DNA from: an uncultured bacterium
Lineage (GTDB): Bacteria > Bacteroidota > Bacteroidia > Bacteroidales > Bacteroidaceae
Direction of reading: 5' to 3'
Length of the DNA: 45,622 nucleotides
Assembly: GCA_905215555.1 (NCBI GenBank)
Contig: CAJMQU010000035.1
Span: 1 to 45,622, forward strand
In this document: positions 17,459 to 25,675 of the stretch, piece by piece
How the letters are laid out: every line of letters begins with the position of its first letter
How positions within the stretch are numbered: the first letter of the stretch is position 1
The notes under the pieces: model-generated
What the model was told of the DNA's origin: nothing
The model's database searches: none
Seen by the model: only the letters and a program-made list of their open reading frames with translations
Position numbers and translations under genes: made by a program

Positions 17459-18739
17459 ATGAAAAGAGACGATTTAATTTTCGATATTATCGAAAAAGAA
17501 CATCAACGTCAGCTCAAAGGCATTGAACTGATTGCATCAGAGAATTTTGTAAGTGACCAGGTTATGCAGGCAATGGGCTCCTGTCTTACTAACAAGTATG
17601 CAGAAGGTTATCCCGGCAAACGTTACTACGGAGGCTGTGAAGTGGTAGACCAGAGCGAACAGATTGCTATCGACCGTATAAAGGAAATTTTCGGTGCAGA
17701 ATGGGCCAACGTTCAGCCCCACTCAGGCGCGCAGGCCAATGCAGCTGTATTTCTTGCTGTATTGAATCCGGGTGACAAATTCATGGGATTGAATCTGGCT
17801 CATGGCGGTCATCTTTCACACGGTTCTTTGGTAAACACTTCGGGTATCATATACACTCCTTGTGAATATAATCTGAATAAGGAAACCGGTCGCGTAGATT
17901 ATGACCAGATGGAAGAAGTCGCTTTGCGCGAAAAGCCCAAAATGATTATCGGGGGCGGTTCGGCATATTCCCGCGAATGGGACTACAAGCGTATGCGCGA
18001 AATCGCAGACAAAGTAGGCGCTATCCTGATGATAGACATGGCTCATCCTGCCGGACTGATTGCAGCCGGATTACTGGAAAATCCTGTAAAATACGCTCAC
18101 ATCGTAACTTCTACCACTCATAAAACTTTGCGTGGTCCTCGCGGTGGTATCATTCTGATAGGTAAAGATTTCCCCAACCCATGGGGCAAGACAACTCCGA
18201 AAGGTGAGATCAAGATGATGTCACAATTGATAGACTCTGCTGTATTCCCCGGCATCCAGGGCGGTCCGTTGGAACACGTCATTGCAGCAAAAGCTGTTGC
18301 TTTCGGTGAAATCCTGCAACCGGAATTTAAAGAATATGCAGCCCAGGTACAGAAAAATGCAGCCGTATTGGCACAAGCGTTGATTGACCGTGGCTTTACT
18401 ATCGTTTCGGGTGGTACGGACAATCACTCCATGCTGGTTGACCTCCGTAGCAAATATCCTGATCTCACCGGTAAAGTGGCCGAGAAAGCGCTGGTATCCG
18501 CCGATATCACTGTCAACAAGAACATGGTTCCGTTCGACAGCCGTTCAGCATTCCAGACTTCCGGTATCCGTCTGGGTACTCCTGCCATCACAACTCGTGG
18601 CGCAAAGGAAGATTTGATGCTTGAAATCGCAGAAATGATCGAAACTGTTCTTTCTAATGTAGAAAACGAAGCGGTCATTGCCGAAGTTCGCGCACGCGTG
18701 AATAAGACAATGGAAAAATATCCGCTTTTTGCATACTAG
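17459..18739 (+). CDS. glyA: Serine hydroxymethyltransferase
   Basis: 426 residues, full length. It moves the serine hydroxymethyl group to tetrahydrofolate, giving glycine and 5,10-methylene-THF. Visible: NKYAEGYPGKRYYGGCE (about 45-61), the PLP-contacting HSGAQAN (88-94), IDMAHPAGL, and the STTHKTLRGPRGG segment with the PLP lysine K222. It has its own promoter, ends at a hairpin terminator, and converges on fhs, another folate one-carbon enzyme. Confidence 0.97.
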   Translation: MKRDDLIFDIIEKEHQRQLKGIELIASENFVSDQVMQAMGSCLTNKYAEGYPGKRYYGGCEVVDQSEQIAIDRIKEIFGAEWANVQPHSGAQANAAVFLAVLNPGDKFMGLNLAHGGHLSHGSLVNTSGIIYTPCEYNLNKETGRVDYDQMEEVALREKPKMIIGGGSAYSREWDYKRMREIADKVGAILMIDMAHPAGLIAAGLLENPVKYAHIVTSTTHKTLRGPRGGIILIGKDFPNPWGKTTPKGEIKMMSQLIDSAVFPGIQGGPLEHVIAAKAVAFGEILQPEFKEYAAQVQKNAAVLAQALIDRGFTIVSGGTDNHSMLVDLRSKYPDLTGKVAEKALVSADITVNKNMVPFDSRSAFQTSGIRLGTPAITTRGAKEDLMLEIAEMIETVLSNVENEAVIAEVRARVNKTMEKYPLFAY

Positions 18740-18841
18740 TTTTATTGGTAATTTATTATTAAGAATCCGGTCGGTTTGTTTTTTTCCCGGCCAAAGATAT
18801 ATATGTTTTTGTGAAAAAAATATATATAAACAATTTAGTAT

Positions 18842-18874
18842 AATCCGTAACCTTTGTGATAAAGGTTGCGGATT
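18842..18874 (+). terminator. Terminator between glyA and fhs
   Basis: AATCCGTAACCTTT (18842-18855) and AAAGGTTGCGGATT (18861-18874) form a 14-bp stem with one G-T pair and a 5-nt loop, followed by a T-rich stretch. It serves glyA and, being symmetrical, probably also fhs, whose stop is at 18920. Confidence 0.8.
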
Positions 18875-18919
18875 ATTTGTATGTACTGACGACAATCATC
18901 ATCGTGCTTTGGAATATAA

Positions 18920-20590
18920 TCAGCTCAATCCTTCTATATTTCCATCTACAACATCAATATGCATCGCCTGTGGTTCTTTAGGAAGTCCGGGCATACGGAG
19001 AATCTCTCCGGCAATCGCTACAATCATTTCAGCACCATTATTGATGACTATATCTTTTATGTGAAACTCGAAATTATTGACCGCACCGTATATCTTCGGA
19101 TCAGCCGAGAAAGAATATTGCGTTTTTGCTATGCAAACCGGATAATGGCCGATTCCCATCTTCTCAATCAACTTGATGATTTTGCGTGAATGGATGCTGT
19201 AAGTCACCACACTGGCACCATAAAGATTACAAGCTATCTTTTCTATTTTCTGCTCTACACTGTCCCCCTCATTATAGCTGAAGTTCAACGGTTCGGAAGG
19301 TTTATTCTCAATGGTATCCACTACCAGGTTAGCAAGTTCCACAGCTCCCTCTCCCCCATCAGCAAAAGCATTGTTGACGGCAAAGCCTACACCTAATTTT
19401 TCTTCGCAATGACGCCGGATAGCATCCACTTCTTCATCCGTATCCGTGGCAAAACGGTTGAAAGCAACGATTACCGTCTGACCGAACGAACGCAGATTGC
19501 GTATGTGCTTGTCGAGATTTCCAAATCCCTGCTGTAATCCCTCCATATTGGGTTCTTTGATACGGTCGAGACTTACACCACCGTGCATTTTCAATCCCTG
19601 GGCTGTGGCAACAATCACCGTCAGTTTGGGTTGCAGACCACTCTTGCGACATTTAATATTATAGAATTTCTCTGCACCAAGGTCAGCACCGAAACCGGCT
19701 TCCGTCACAACATAATCTCCGAAAGTCATTGCCATCTTCGTAGCAAGAATAGAGTTACAACCGTGAGCAATGTTTGCGAATGGACCACCGTGAACAAAAG
19801 CAGCCGATCCTTCGGTAGTCTGAACCAAGTTCGGATTTATAGCATCTTTCAGCAAGACGGCAATAGCACCTGCCACACCTAACTCTTTCACAGTAAACGG
19901 ACTACCATCAAATCGGAAGCCAAGAATGATGTTCTCAATCCGTCGTTTCAAGTCATCCACATCCGTTGCCAGACAAAGAATGGCCATAATCTCGGACGCC
20001 GGAGTGATATCGAAGCCGGATTCCTCTGTTATGCCGTTCGTATTGGGGCCTAAACCTGTGACGATGCTGCGCAAAGAACGGTCATTCACATCAAGCACAC
20101 GCCGCCAGATGATTTCTTTCAGCCCGAAACCATCCGACTGATGTTGGTACAGATAATTGTCGAGCAATGCGGATATCATGTTGTGCGCCGATGTGATGGC
20201 ATGGAAATCCCCCGTGAAATGCAGGTTTATCTTCTCCATAGGAAGCACTTGGGCATATCCGCCACCTGCCGCACCGCCCTTCATTCCGAAACAAGGTCCC
20301 AGCGAAGGTTCACGCAAAGCCACAATGGCTTTCTTTCCAATCTTGTTCAGTCCCAATGTCAGACCGATGGAAACAGTCGTCTTACCTATACCTGCTTTGG
20401 TGGCCGTGATAGCCGTGACCAATATCAGGTTACTCTTTTTCACCTTTTCCTCATCAATCAGATGAGTAGGGATTTTAGCAATATACCGTCCGTAATTTTC
20501 TACTTCCTCACGTGGAATACCTACACTCTCGGCTACCTGCTTAATCTTTTTCAGCTCTATGCTGCGGGCTATTTCAATGTCTGATTTCAT
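18920..20590 (-). CDS. fhs: Formate--tetrahydrofolate ligase
   Basis: 556 residues, normal for the bacterial monofunctional enzyme. It makes 10-formyl-THF from formate, THF and ATP. Visible: the ATP-binding loop (AGIGKTT, about 66-72), REPSLGPCFGMKGGAAGGG with its typical Gly run, LHFTGDFHAI and late GFAVNNAFADGGEGA. It lies convergent to glyA, so folate one-carbon supply genes flank one terminator. It is expressed from a strong Bacteroides-type promoter at 20634-20664. Confidence 0.97.
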   Translation of the reverse strand: MKSDIEIARSIELKKIKQVAESVGIPREEVENYGRYIAKIPTHLIDEEKVKKSNLILVTAITATKAGIGKTTVSIGLTLGLNKIGKKAIVALREPSLGPCFGMKGGAAGGGYAQVLPMEKINLHFTGDFHAITSAHNMISALLDNYLYQHQSDGFGLKEIIWRRVLDVNDRSLRSIVTGLGPNTNGITEESGFDITPASEIMAILCLATDVDDLKRRIENIILGFRFDGSPFTVKELGVAGAIAVLLKDAINPNLVQTTEGSAAFVHGGPFANIAHGCNSILATKMAMTFGDYVVTEAGFGADLGAEKFYNIKCRKSGLQPKLTVIVATAQGLKMHGGVSLDRIKEPNMEGLQQGFGNLDKHIRNLRSFGQTVIVAFNRFATDTDEEVDAIRRHCEEKLGVGFAVNNAFADGGEGAVELANLVVDTIENKPSEPLNFSYNEGDSVEQKIEKIACNLYGASVVTYSIHSRKIIKLIEKMGIGHYPVCIAKTQYSFSADPKIYGAVNNFEFHIKDIVINNGAEMIVAIAGEILRMPGLPKEPQAMHIDVVDGNIEGLS

Positions 20591-20633
20591 ACAGAATATC
20601 TCTTTTTAGTAACAACTTCTTTTCATGAAACTG

Positions 20634-20664
20634 CAAAAATACGAAAAAGAGTGCAGATAGCAAA
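20634..20664 (-). promoter_or_regulatory. Promoter of fhs
   Basis: Minus-strand TTTG (20661-20664), a 19-nt spacer and a perfect -7 box TATTTTTG (20634-20641), the same spacing as at the tRNA promoter. Leader about 35-40 nt. Confidence 0.75.
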
Positions 20665-20670
20665 GATCTC

Positions 20671-21351
20671 TTACCTCACAGTCTTGCTCTCGGTCAAAAT
20701 ATATCCGTCCATCATTCGTATAATCCGTCCGGCTTCCCGGGCATTTTCCTCGGAGTGGGTAACCATGACAACTGTAGCCCCGTCCCGGTTCAGTTCTTTC
20801 AGGAGGCTCATCACTTCATTGCCATTTGTCGAATCCAGATTTCCCGTAGGCTCATCGGCAAGGATAATGTGGGGATTGGTGACAATGGCACGGGCTATGG
20901 CAACACGCTGCTGCTGACCACCGGAAAGCTGTTGCGGATAATGCTCTGTGCGATGGGCTATCTGCATACGCTCCAAAGCCTCATTGACACGCCTGACGCG
21001 TTCGCGGGCAGAAACTCCTGCATAAAGCAGCGGAAGTTCCACATTCTCGAAAACCGTGAGTTCATCTATCAGGTTGAAACTCTGAAACACGAAACCGAGA
21101 TTCCCATTGCGCAAATCCGTACGGTCGTTTTCGGAATAACGGGAAACTTCCCGGCCGAGAAACCACAGTTCACCGGAGGTGGGATTATCAAGTAAGCCTA
21201 TCATATTCAGTAACGTCGATTTACCGCAACCGGAAGGTCCCATGATGGCGACAAACTCTCCCTGATTGATTTCCAGATTTACTTCATTCAGCGCGGTAGT
21301 CTGCACACTTTCCGTACGGAATATTTTGCAGAGGTTGACTGTCTTAATCAT
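20671..21351 (-). CDS. ABC transporter ATP-binding protein (LolD/MacB type)
   Basis: 226 residues, one nucleotide-binding domain. Walker A GPSGCGKST is near residues 38-46, the signature LSGGQQQRVAIARA in the middle, Walker B IILADEPTGNLDS, and the switch His in VMVTHS. This subfamily pairs with FtsX/MacB-fold permeases and works by mechanotransmission on periplasmic or lipoprotein substrates rather than classic transmembrane import. It follows the permease gene by 29 nt. Confidence 0.93.
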   Translation of the reverse strand: MIKTVNLCKIFRTESVQTTALNEVNLEINQGEFVAIMGPSGCGKSTLLNMIGLLDNPTSGELWFLGREVSRYSENDRTDLRNGNLGFVFQSFNLIDELTVFENVELPLLYAGVSARERVRRVNEALERMQIAHRTEHYPQQLSGGQQQRVAIARAIVTNPHIILADEPTGNLDSTNGNEVMSLLKELNRDGATVVMVTHSEENAREAGRIIRMMDGYILTESKTVR

Positions 21352-21380
21352 AATCGTATATTGTATTTTTAAATATTCAT

Positions 21381-23819
21381 TTATTCATATCTCAAAGATT
21401 CCACCGGATTTTGTGAAGCTTTCCGCCAGGTCTGCCCAAGCACTGTAAGCAAAGTAATGCCTGCAATGACTGCTCCCGCCAAGACAAACAACCACCAGCT
21501 TATTGCAGTCTGATAGGCAAATTCACTGAGCCAACGGTGCATAAGGTAGTACCCGATGGGGCATGCCACGACAAAGGCAATCCCCACCCAACGCAAATAT
21601 TCCAGACAGAACATCTGCACAATGCGGCCGGAATGGGCGCCATTCACTTTACGCACACCTATTTCTTTCGTCCGTTGCTCTGTGGAGAGAGTGACCAGTC
21701 CAAATACACCCAGCATAGCTATGACAATGGCAATGAAAGTGAAGAAAAGCAGCATCCGGCTTTGTTGTTGCTCTTTAGCATAATTCTTATTCAAAGCATC
21801 GGAAAAGAATTGATAATTGAATTCTTTCACGAAAAGATCATCACGCACCGCCCATTCTTCAAATTTAGCCTGAATATACTTCAACGTTTCCGGCTTGTGT
21901 TCCGGGGCTATTTTAATATACATAAAAACCAACGCTTCAGGGCTGTAATAGATGAAAGCCGGTTTCATTTTCTCACGCAACGACTGAAAGTTGAAGTCCT
22001 TTACTATGCCTACAATGCGATATTTGCTAACCCAACCCGATTCTTCATGAGAGATCTCCATACCTATCGGATTTGCCACTTTCATTGCTTTCCAGGCTGT
22101 TTCATTAATAACAACTGTTGATTCAACCGGATCTATTTCATCTCCTTGTTTCCAATAGTCTTCAAAGTCCGAATTCATCAGTTCACCTTTCAGTAAATTC
22201 AATCCGAAAGTCTCTACAAAATTGCCATCTGCCCATATTTCTACCATTTTCAATGAATCCGTTTTCCCGTCCATATCCGTCCAGGTAATTGATTTACCAT
22301 CCTTTGTCTCTTGATTCTCTTCTCCAAAACTTTCAATAGGCGACCCCATCGAAATACTTTTGATTGCGGGGTTTCTCAATAAATCCTGTTTAAAATCGGC
22401 TACATCATACCACAAACTGGTATAAATGGATACAATATTTTCCTTGTCAAGTCCCAGATCCCTGTTTTTCATGAAATGCAGTTGTTTCAAGACAATGGAA
22501 GTCATGAGCATCAACACCAAAGCTATAAAAAACTGTATACACACCAAACTTTTGATCAGTCCACCTTTCTTACCCGTTTTCCGCCCGCCTTTGAAGGCAA
22601 GCAACGGATTGACGGAAGAAAGATAAAATGCCGGATAAGAACCCGCCAAACAACCTACTCCCAAAATACCAAATAAGATATAGAAAATCACATTCCAGTT
22701 CACACTCAATGTTAAGTCTGCTCCCATGGCTCGATTAAACAGGGGCAGCATAAGTTCGGTCAGTGCCAAAGCAAGCACCAAAGATATGAACGACTGAACC
22801 AGGCTTTCCGAAAGGAACTGTGTAACCAAGGTTTTTCTTTTAGCTCCCGTCACTTTACGTACACCTATTTCTTTATAGCGGAGCGATGCCCGTGCAGTAG
22901 AGAGTGTCATAAAATTGAATGTACCCATAAAGATCACTAAAATGGCTAATACCGCAAATAAGTAGATAGTGGCAACACTGCCATGATTCTTTATATATGT
23001 ATCGGGAAAGGTGGTGCGCAGATGGATATCCCGCACCGGTTGAAAGCGCAGCAATGCACGCTTGTCACTGAATTTTCTGAGAGCACGGCTCATTGTTTTT
23101 TGTTCCCCGCGATATAGTTTTCCATCGTCATCGGGCTTCATCTTTACATACACCTGCACCTCTCTCTGACTTTTATTCCAGTCCAAATTCATAATATAGA
23201 GGCCATACCCCTCCATCGGAAGAGCCACATCAAAGCGGATATGACTCTTCGATGGAATCTTCACCACTGCAACGATATTATAGGTATCTTTAAAACCGGC
23301 CCCACTCCTGGTTACCTTCTGCCCAATAGCCGAAGCCCTTCCGAAAAGTTTGCGAGCCATTGATTCTTCCAGAACGATGTTATCAATGTTGTCATTTATG
23401 TGTTCCGGATTACCTTCCACTACCTGAAAAGGAAAAATGCTAAAGAAAGTAGAATCTACATGAACGGCATTGCCACTGATTTTTTTCTCAGCTTCCGCCT
23501 CCAATGTCATGTCTCCCCGATAAAGAATAGAAGTTGCCTCTTCAACCTGTGGAAAATCTGCTTTGAAAACCCCTACGAGCGAACGGGCTGTTCCCGGAGA
23601 TTCTCTTATTTCTCCGCTTGCATCCCGGCTTACTTCTATCGTCCGGTAAATGCGGTCGGCAGCCGGGAAACAATCATCATACGTCAGTTCATTCACCACC
23701 CACAGGTATATGAGGAAAGCGGCCGTCATACCGAATACAAAGCCCAGCATATTAATGGAAGAGAACAGGAAACTTCTCTTTATCAACCGGAGTGCTACTT
23801 TTAAATAGTGCTTTATCAT
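21381..23819 (-). CDS. ABC transporter permease, MacB/FtsX type with two FtsX modules
   Basis: 812 residues. A membrane segment near residues 20-42 is followed by a periplasmic MacB-PCD-like domain (about 45-270), three membrane segments (about 280-405) with the EIGVRKVTGA motif, then another segment near 425, a second periplasmic domain (about 450-680) and a terminal trio of segments with EIGVRKVNGA. The duplicated architecture is common in Bacteroidetes. It is encoded just before its ATPase. The upstream region has a sigma-54-type promoter and a divergent NtrC-family regulator, so nitrogen-sigma-type control is likely. The transported substrate is unknown. Confidence 0.92.
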   Translation of the reverse strand: MIKHYLKVALRLIKRSFLFSSINMLGFVFGMTAAFLIYLWVVNELTYDDCFPAADRIYRTIEVSRDASGEIRESPGTARSLVGVFKADFPQVEEATSILYRGDMTLEAEAEKKISGNAVHVDSTFFSIFPFQVVEGNPEHINDNIDNIVLEESMARKLFGRASAIGQKVTRSGAGFKDTYNIVAVVKIPSKSHIRFDVALPMEGYGLYIMNLDWNKSQREVQVYVKMKPDDDGKLYRGEQKTMSRALRKFSDKRALLRFQPVRDIHLRTTFPDTYIKNHGSVATIYLFAVLAILVIFMGTFNFMTLSTARASLRYKEIGVRKVTGAKRKTLVTQFLSESLVQSFISLVLALALTELMLPLFNRAMGADLTLSVNWNVIFYILFGILGVGCLAGSYPAFYLSSVNPLLAFKGGRKTGKKGGLIKSLVCIQFFIALVLMLMTSIVLKQLHFMKNRDLGLDKENIVSIYTSLWYDVADFKQDLLRNPAIKSISMGSPIESFGEENQETKDGKSITWTDMDGKTDSLKMVEIWADGNFVETFGLNLLKGELMNSDFEDYWKQGDEIDPVESTVVINETAWKAMKVANPIGMEISHEESGWVSKYRIVGIVKDFNFQSLREKMKPAFIYYSPEALVFMYIKIAPEHKPETLKYIQAKFEEWAVRDDLFVKEFNYQFFSDALNKNYAKEQQQSRMLLFFTFIAIVIAMLGVFGLVTLSTEQRTKEIGVRKVNGAHSGRIVQMFCLEYLRWVGIAFVVACPIGYYLMHRWLSEFAYQTAISWWLFVLAGAVIAGITLLTVLGQTWRKASQNPVESLRYE

Positions 23820-23846
23820 ATAATTAAATATTAAGAAGTGTTTTTA

Positions 23847-24036
23847 TCATTCCACAGATATCAGTACTAACTCATCATCCGATACATTTTTCCCTTCCGG
23901 AAGGTTCGGCATATTTTCTTTTATCCATTTTCCGTTCACATTTCGCTGCTTCTTCCTTACTCATACCGGGATTTTTAGATCCGCAAGCTGTGCAGAGACC
24001 TATTAATGTTAGATAAAAGAGAGTTTTACCTTGCAT
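23847..24036 (-). pseudogene. Small lipoprotein gene, apparently frameshifted
   Basis: From the ATG at 24036 a 53-residue frame runs to a stop at 23875: a signal peptide with lipobox LCTAC, then GSKNPGMSKEEAAKC, after which it turns into unconvincing sequence. In the next frame, starting around 23940, a protein-like tail follows (NVNGKWIKENMPNLPEG, then NVSDDELVLISVE) to a stop at 23847. One frameshift near 23935-23945 would join them into a lipoprotein of about 62 residues. Either the gene is broken or the sequence has an error; a genuine 53-residue product is also possible. It lies directly between the sigma-54-type promoter and the ABC permease, so it would be the first gene of that operon. 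No family recognised. Confidence 0.5.
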
Positions 24037-24073
24037 AATTTCACTTTATATTAAGATTCTTCTATGAAAGTTT

Positions 24074-24090
24074 CGCAAGAACTATACCAA
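24074..24090 (-). promoter_or_regulatory. Sigma-54-type (-24/-12) promoter of the lipoprotein/ABC operon
   Basis: On the minus strand the sequence TTGGTATAGTTCTTGC has GG at -24 and GC at -12 with the exact sigma-54 spacing, TTGG and TTGC being perfect half-elements of the consensus TTGGCACG-N4-TTGC. The predicted start is near 24063, about 27 nt before the lipoprotein ATG. An NtrC-family activator is encoded next door. Confidence 0.6.
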
Positions 24091-24143
24091 AACTTTATTC
24101 CACTATTTATCAAGCGTTTAACAAATTTCACACTACGTAAAAT

Positions 24144-24180
24144 TGCACGATATCGTACACCAAATGCACGCTTCCGTACA
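24144..24180. promoter_or_regulatory. Two tandem activator sites TGCACG-N4-CGTACA
   Basis: Site 1 is 24144-24159 (spacer ATAT) and site 2 is 24165-24180 (spacer CTTC). The 12 fixed bases are identical and the centres are 21 bp apart, two helical turns. They lie about 88 and 109 bp upstream of the predicted sigma-54 start, the usual place for enhancer-binding protein sites, and also upstream of the regulator's own -7 box. The near-palindromic form resembles NtrC-type sites (TGCAC...GTGCA). Confidence 0.65.
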
Positions 24181-24202
24181 CTCCTTTCTCAGAAACTTTC
24201 TC

Positions 24203-24210
24203 TATCTTTG
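24203..24210 (+). promoter_or_regulatory. Promoter -7 box of the NtrC-family regulator gene
   Basis: A perfect TATCTTTG on the plus strand. Predicted start near 24217, leader of about 70 nt to the ATG at 24287. There is no clear -33 TTTG; the second activator site ends 23 nt upstream, so autoregulation is plausible. Confidence 0.5.
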
Positions 24211-24286
24211 CATCTATTCAGGTACATGTCCGAACAGACTTGCCCGAAACTGCCGTTTGCGGTATAATAAATTTATCTTTCCGAGT

Positions 24287-25675
24287 ATGATGAAACGAGG
24301 CCAAATACTGATTGTAGACGATAATGAAGATATTCTCTTCACCTTGAAAATGCTGTTACGCCCCATTGCGGAAAGCATTACGACCTTGAATGACCCGCGA
24401 GAGCTGTTGCCTCTCATTTCCCGTTCCCACTTTGATGTAATCTTGCTCGATATGAATTTCCGTCGGGATGCGGTCAGCGGGAAAGAAGGTTTCCACTGGC
24501 TGGAAGAGATACTGAAACTGGACGCAAAAGCGGTGGTCATTTTCATTACGGCTTATGCCGATACGGAAAAAGCGGTACAGGCCATCAAGCAAGGTGCTAC
24601 CGACTTCATCGCCAAGCCCTGGCAAAACGAGAAACTGATAGCAACCGTGTCTGCTGCCCTGCAACTCAGTTTCAGCCGGACGGAAGTAGAAACTCTGAAA
24701 CAACAGAAAGAAACCTTGAAAGAGCAGGCGGAAGTTTTGACCCTTCCCGCCGAACCGATACGCGTAATCGGTGAGTCAGCCGCTATGCAGGCCATTTTCC
24801 AAACGATAAAAAGGTTCTCCGATACAGATGCAAACCTGTTGTTATTGGGTGAAAACGGAACAGGAAAAGATTTGCTGGCACGCTACGTGTACGAACAATC
24901 TCCTCGTAAAAACGAAGTGTATATACCTATCGACTTAGGAAGCATTCCGGACACATTGTTTGAAAGTGAATTGTTCGGGTATGAGAAAGGCGCATTCACC
25001 GATGCCCGGAAGAACAAGCCGGGACGTGTGGAAATTGCATCAGGCGGTACGCTGTTTCTGAATGAAATCGGCAATCTGAGTCTTCCGCTTCAGGCAAAGT
25101 TGCTCTCGGTTATCGAACAAAGAAGGAGTTCAAGGCTTGGTTCTACAACTTCTTATCCTGTAGATGTAAGATTGATTTGCGCCACAAATACGGATTTGTA
25201 TAGTGCCATCGACAGCGGACAGTTCCGACAGGATTTGCTTTACCGTATCAATACGATTGAAATCCGTATTCCGCCTTTACGGGAACGTGGAAATGACTTG
25301 TTCCTATTGGCCGACTTTTTCCTGCAACGCTACCGGAAGAAGTATAAGAAGGAACTTCGGAGCATTTCCAAAGAAGCGCGCAAGATGTTGCAACTTTACC
25401 GCTGGCCGGGCAATGTGCGTGAACTGGAACACGCCATCGAACGCGCCGTTATCCTCTCTACGGGGAATATGCTGGCGCCGGACGATTTTATGTTGCGCAC
25501 TCCCCAAGCATCCAATACCGTTTCTGAAAAAGACAAGTATAATCTGGAACGTCTGGAAAAAGATACAATAAATGAAGTTCTGAGGACATGTGGCGGCAAC
25601 ATTACGTTGGCTGCGGAAATGCTGGGAATCACGAGGACATCATTATACAGAAGGATTGAAAAGTTCGGATTATGA
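24287..25675 (+). CDS. NtrC-family sigma-54-dependent response regulator
   Basis: 462 residues from the ATG at 24287; a longer upstream frame is not family-like and would run through the promoter. Receiver domain (about 5-125): DD at 11-12, phospho-acceptor D55, K110. AAA+ domain (about 158-385): Walker A GENGTGKD (188-195), the sigma-54 contact loop GAFTDA (235-240; canonical GAFTGA), Walker B LFLNEIGN with Asn259 in place of the usual Asp, RWPGNVRELEHAIERA. C-terminal Fis-like helix-turn-helix about 436-460. It remodels sigma-54 RNA polymerase after phosphorylation by the kinase encoded next (4-nt overlap). The divergent ABC operon with tandem sites and a -24/-12 promoter is the obvious target. 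Confidence 0.93.
   Translation: MMKRGQILIVDDNEDILFTLKMLLRPIAESITTLNDPRELLPLISRSHFDVILLDMNFRRDAVSGKEGFHWLEEILKLDAKAVVIFITAYADTEKAVQAIKQGATDFIAKPWQNEKLIATVSAALQLSFSRTEVETLKQQKETLKEQAEVLTLPAEPIRVIGESAAMQAIFQTIKRFSDTDANLLLLGENGTGKDLLARYVYEQSPRKNEVYIPIDLGSIPDTLFESELFGYEKGAFTDARKNKPGRVEIASGGTLFLNEIGNLSLPLQAKLLSVIEQRRSSRLGSTTSYPVDVRLICATNTDLYSAIDSGQFRQDLLYRINTIEIRIPPLRERGNDLFLLADFFLQRYRKKYKKELRSISKEARKMLQLYRWPGNVRELEHAIERAVILSTGNMLAPDDFMLRTPQASNTVSEKDKYNLERLEKDTINEVLRTCGGNITLAAEMLGITRTSLYRRIEKFGL

Noticed and set aside
24143..24286. N-terminal extension of the NtrC-family regulator to an upstream ATG
   Set aside because: It would run through the activator sites and the -7 box, and its translation has no receiver-domain features; the ATG at 24287 gives the normal domain start.
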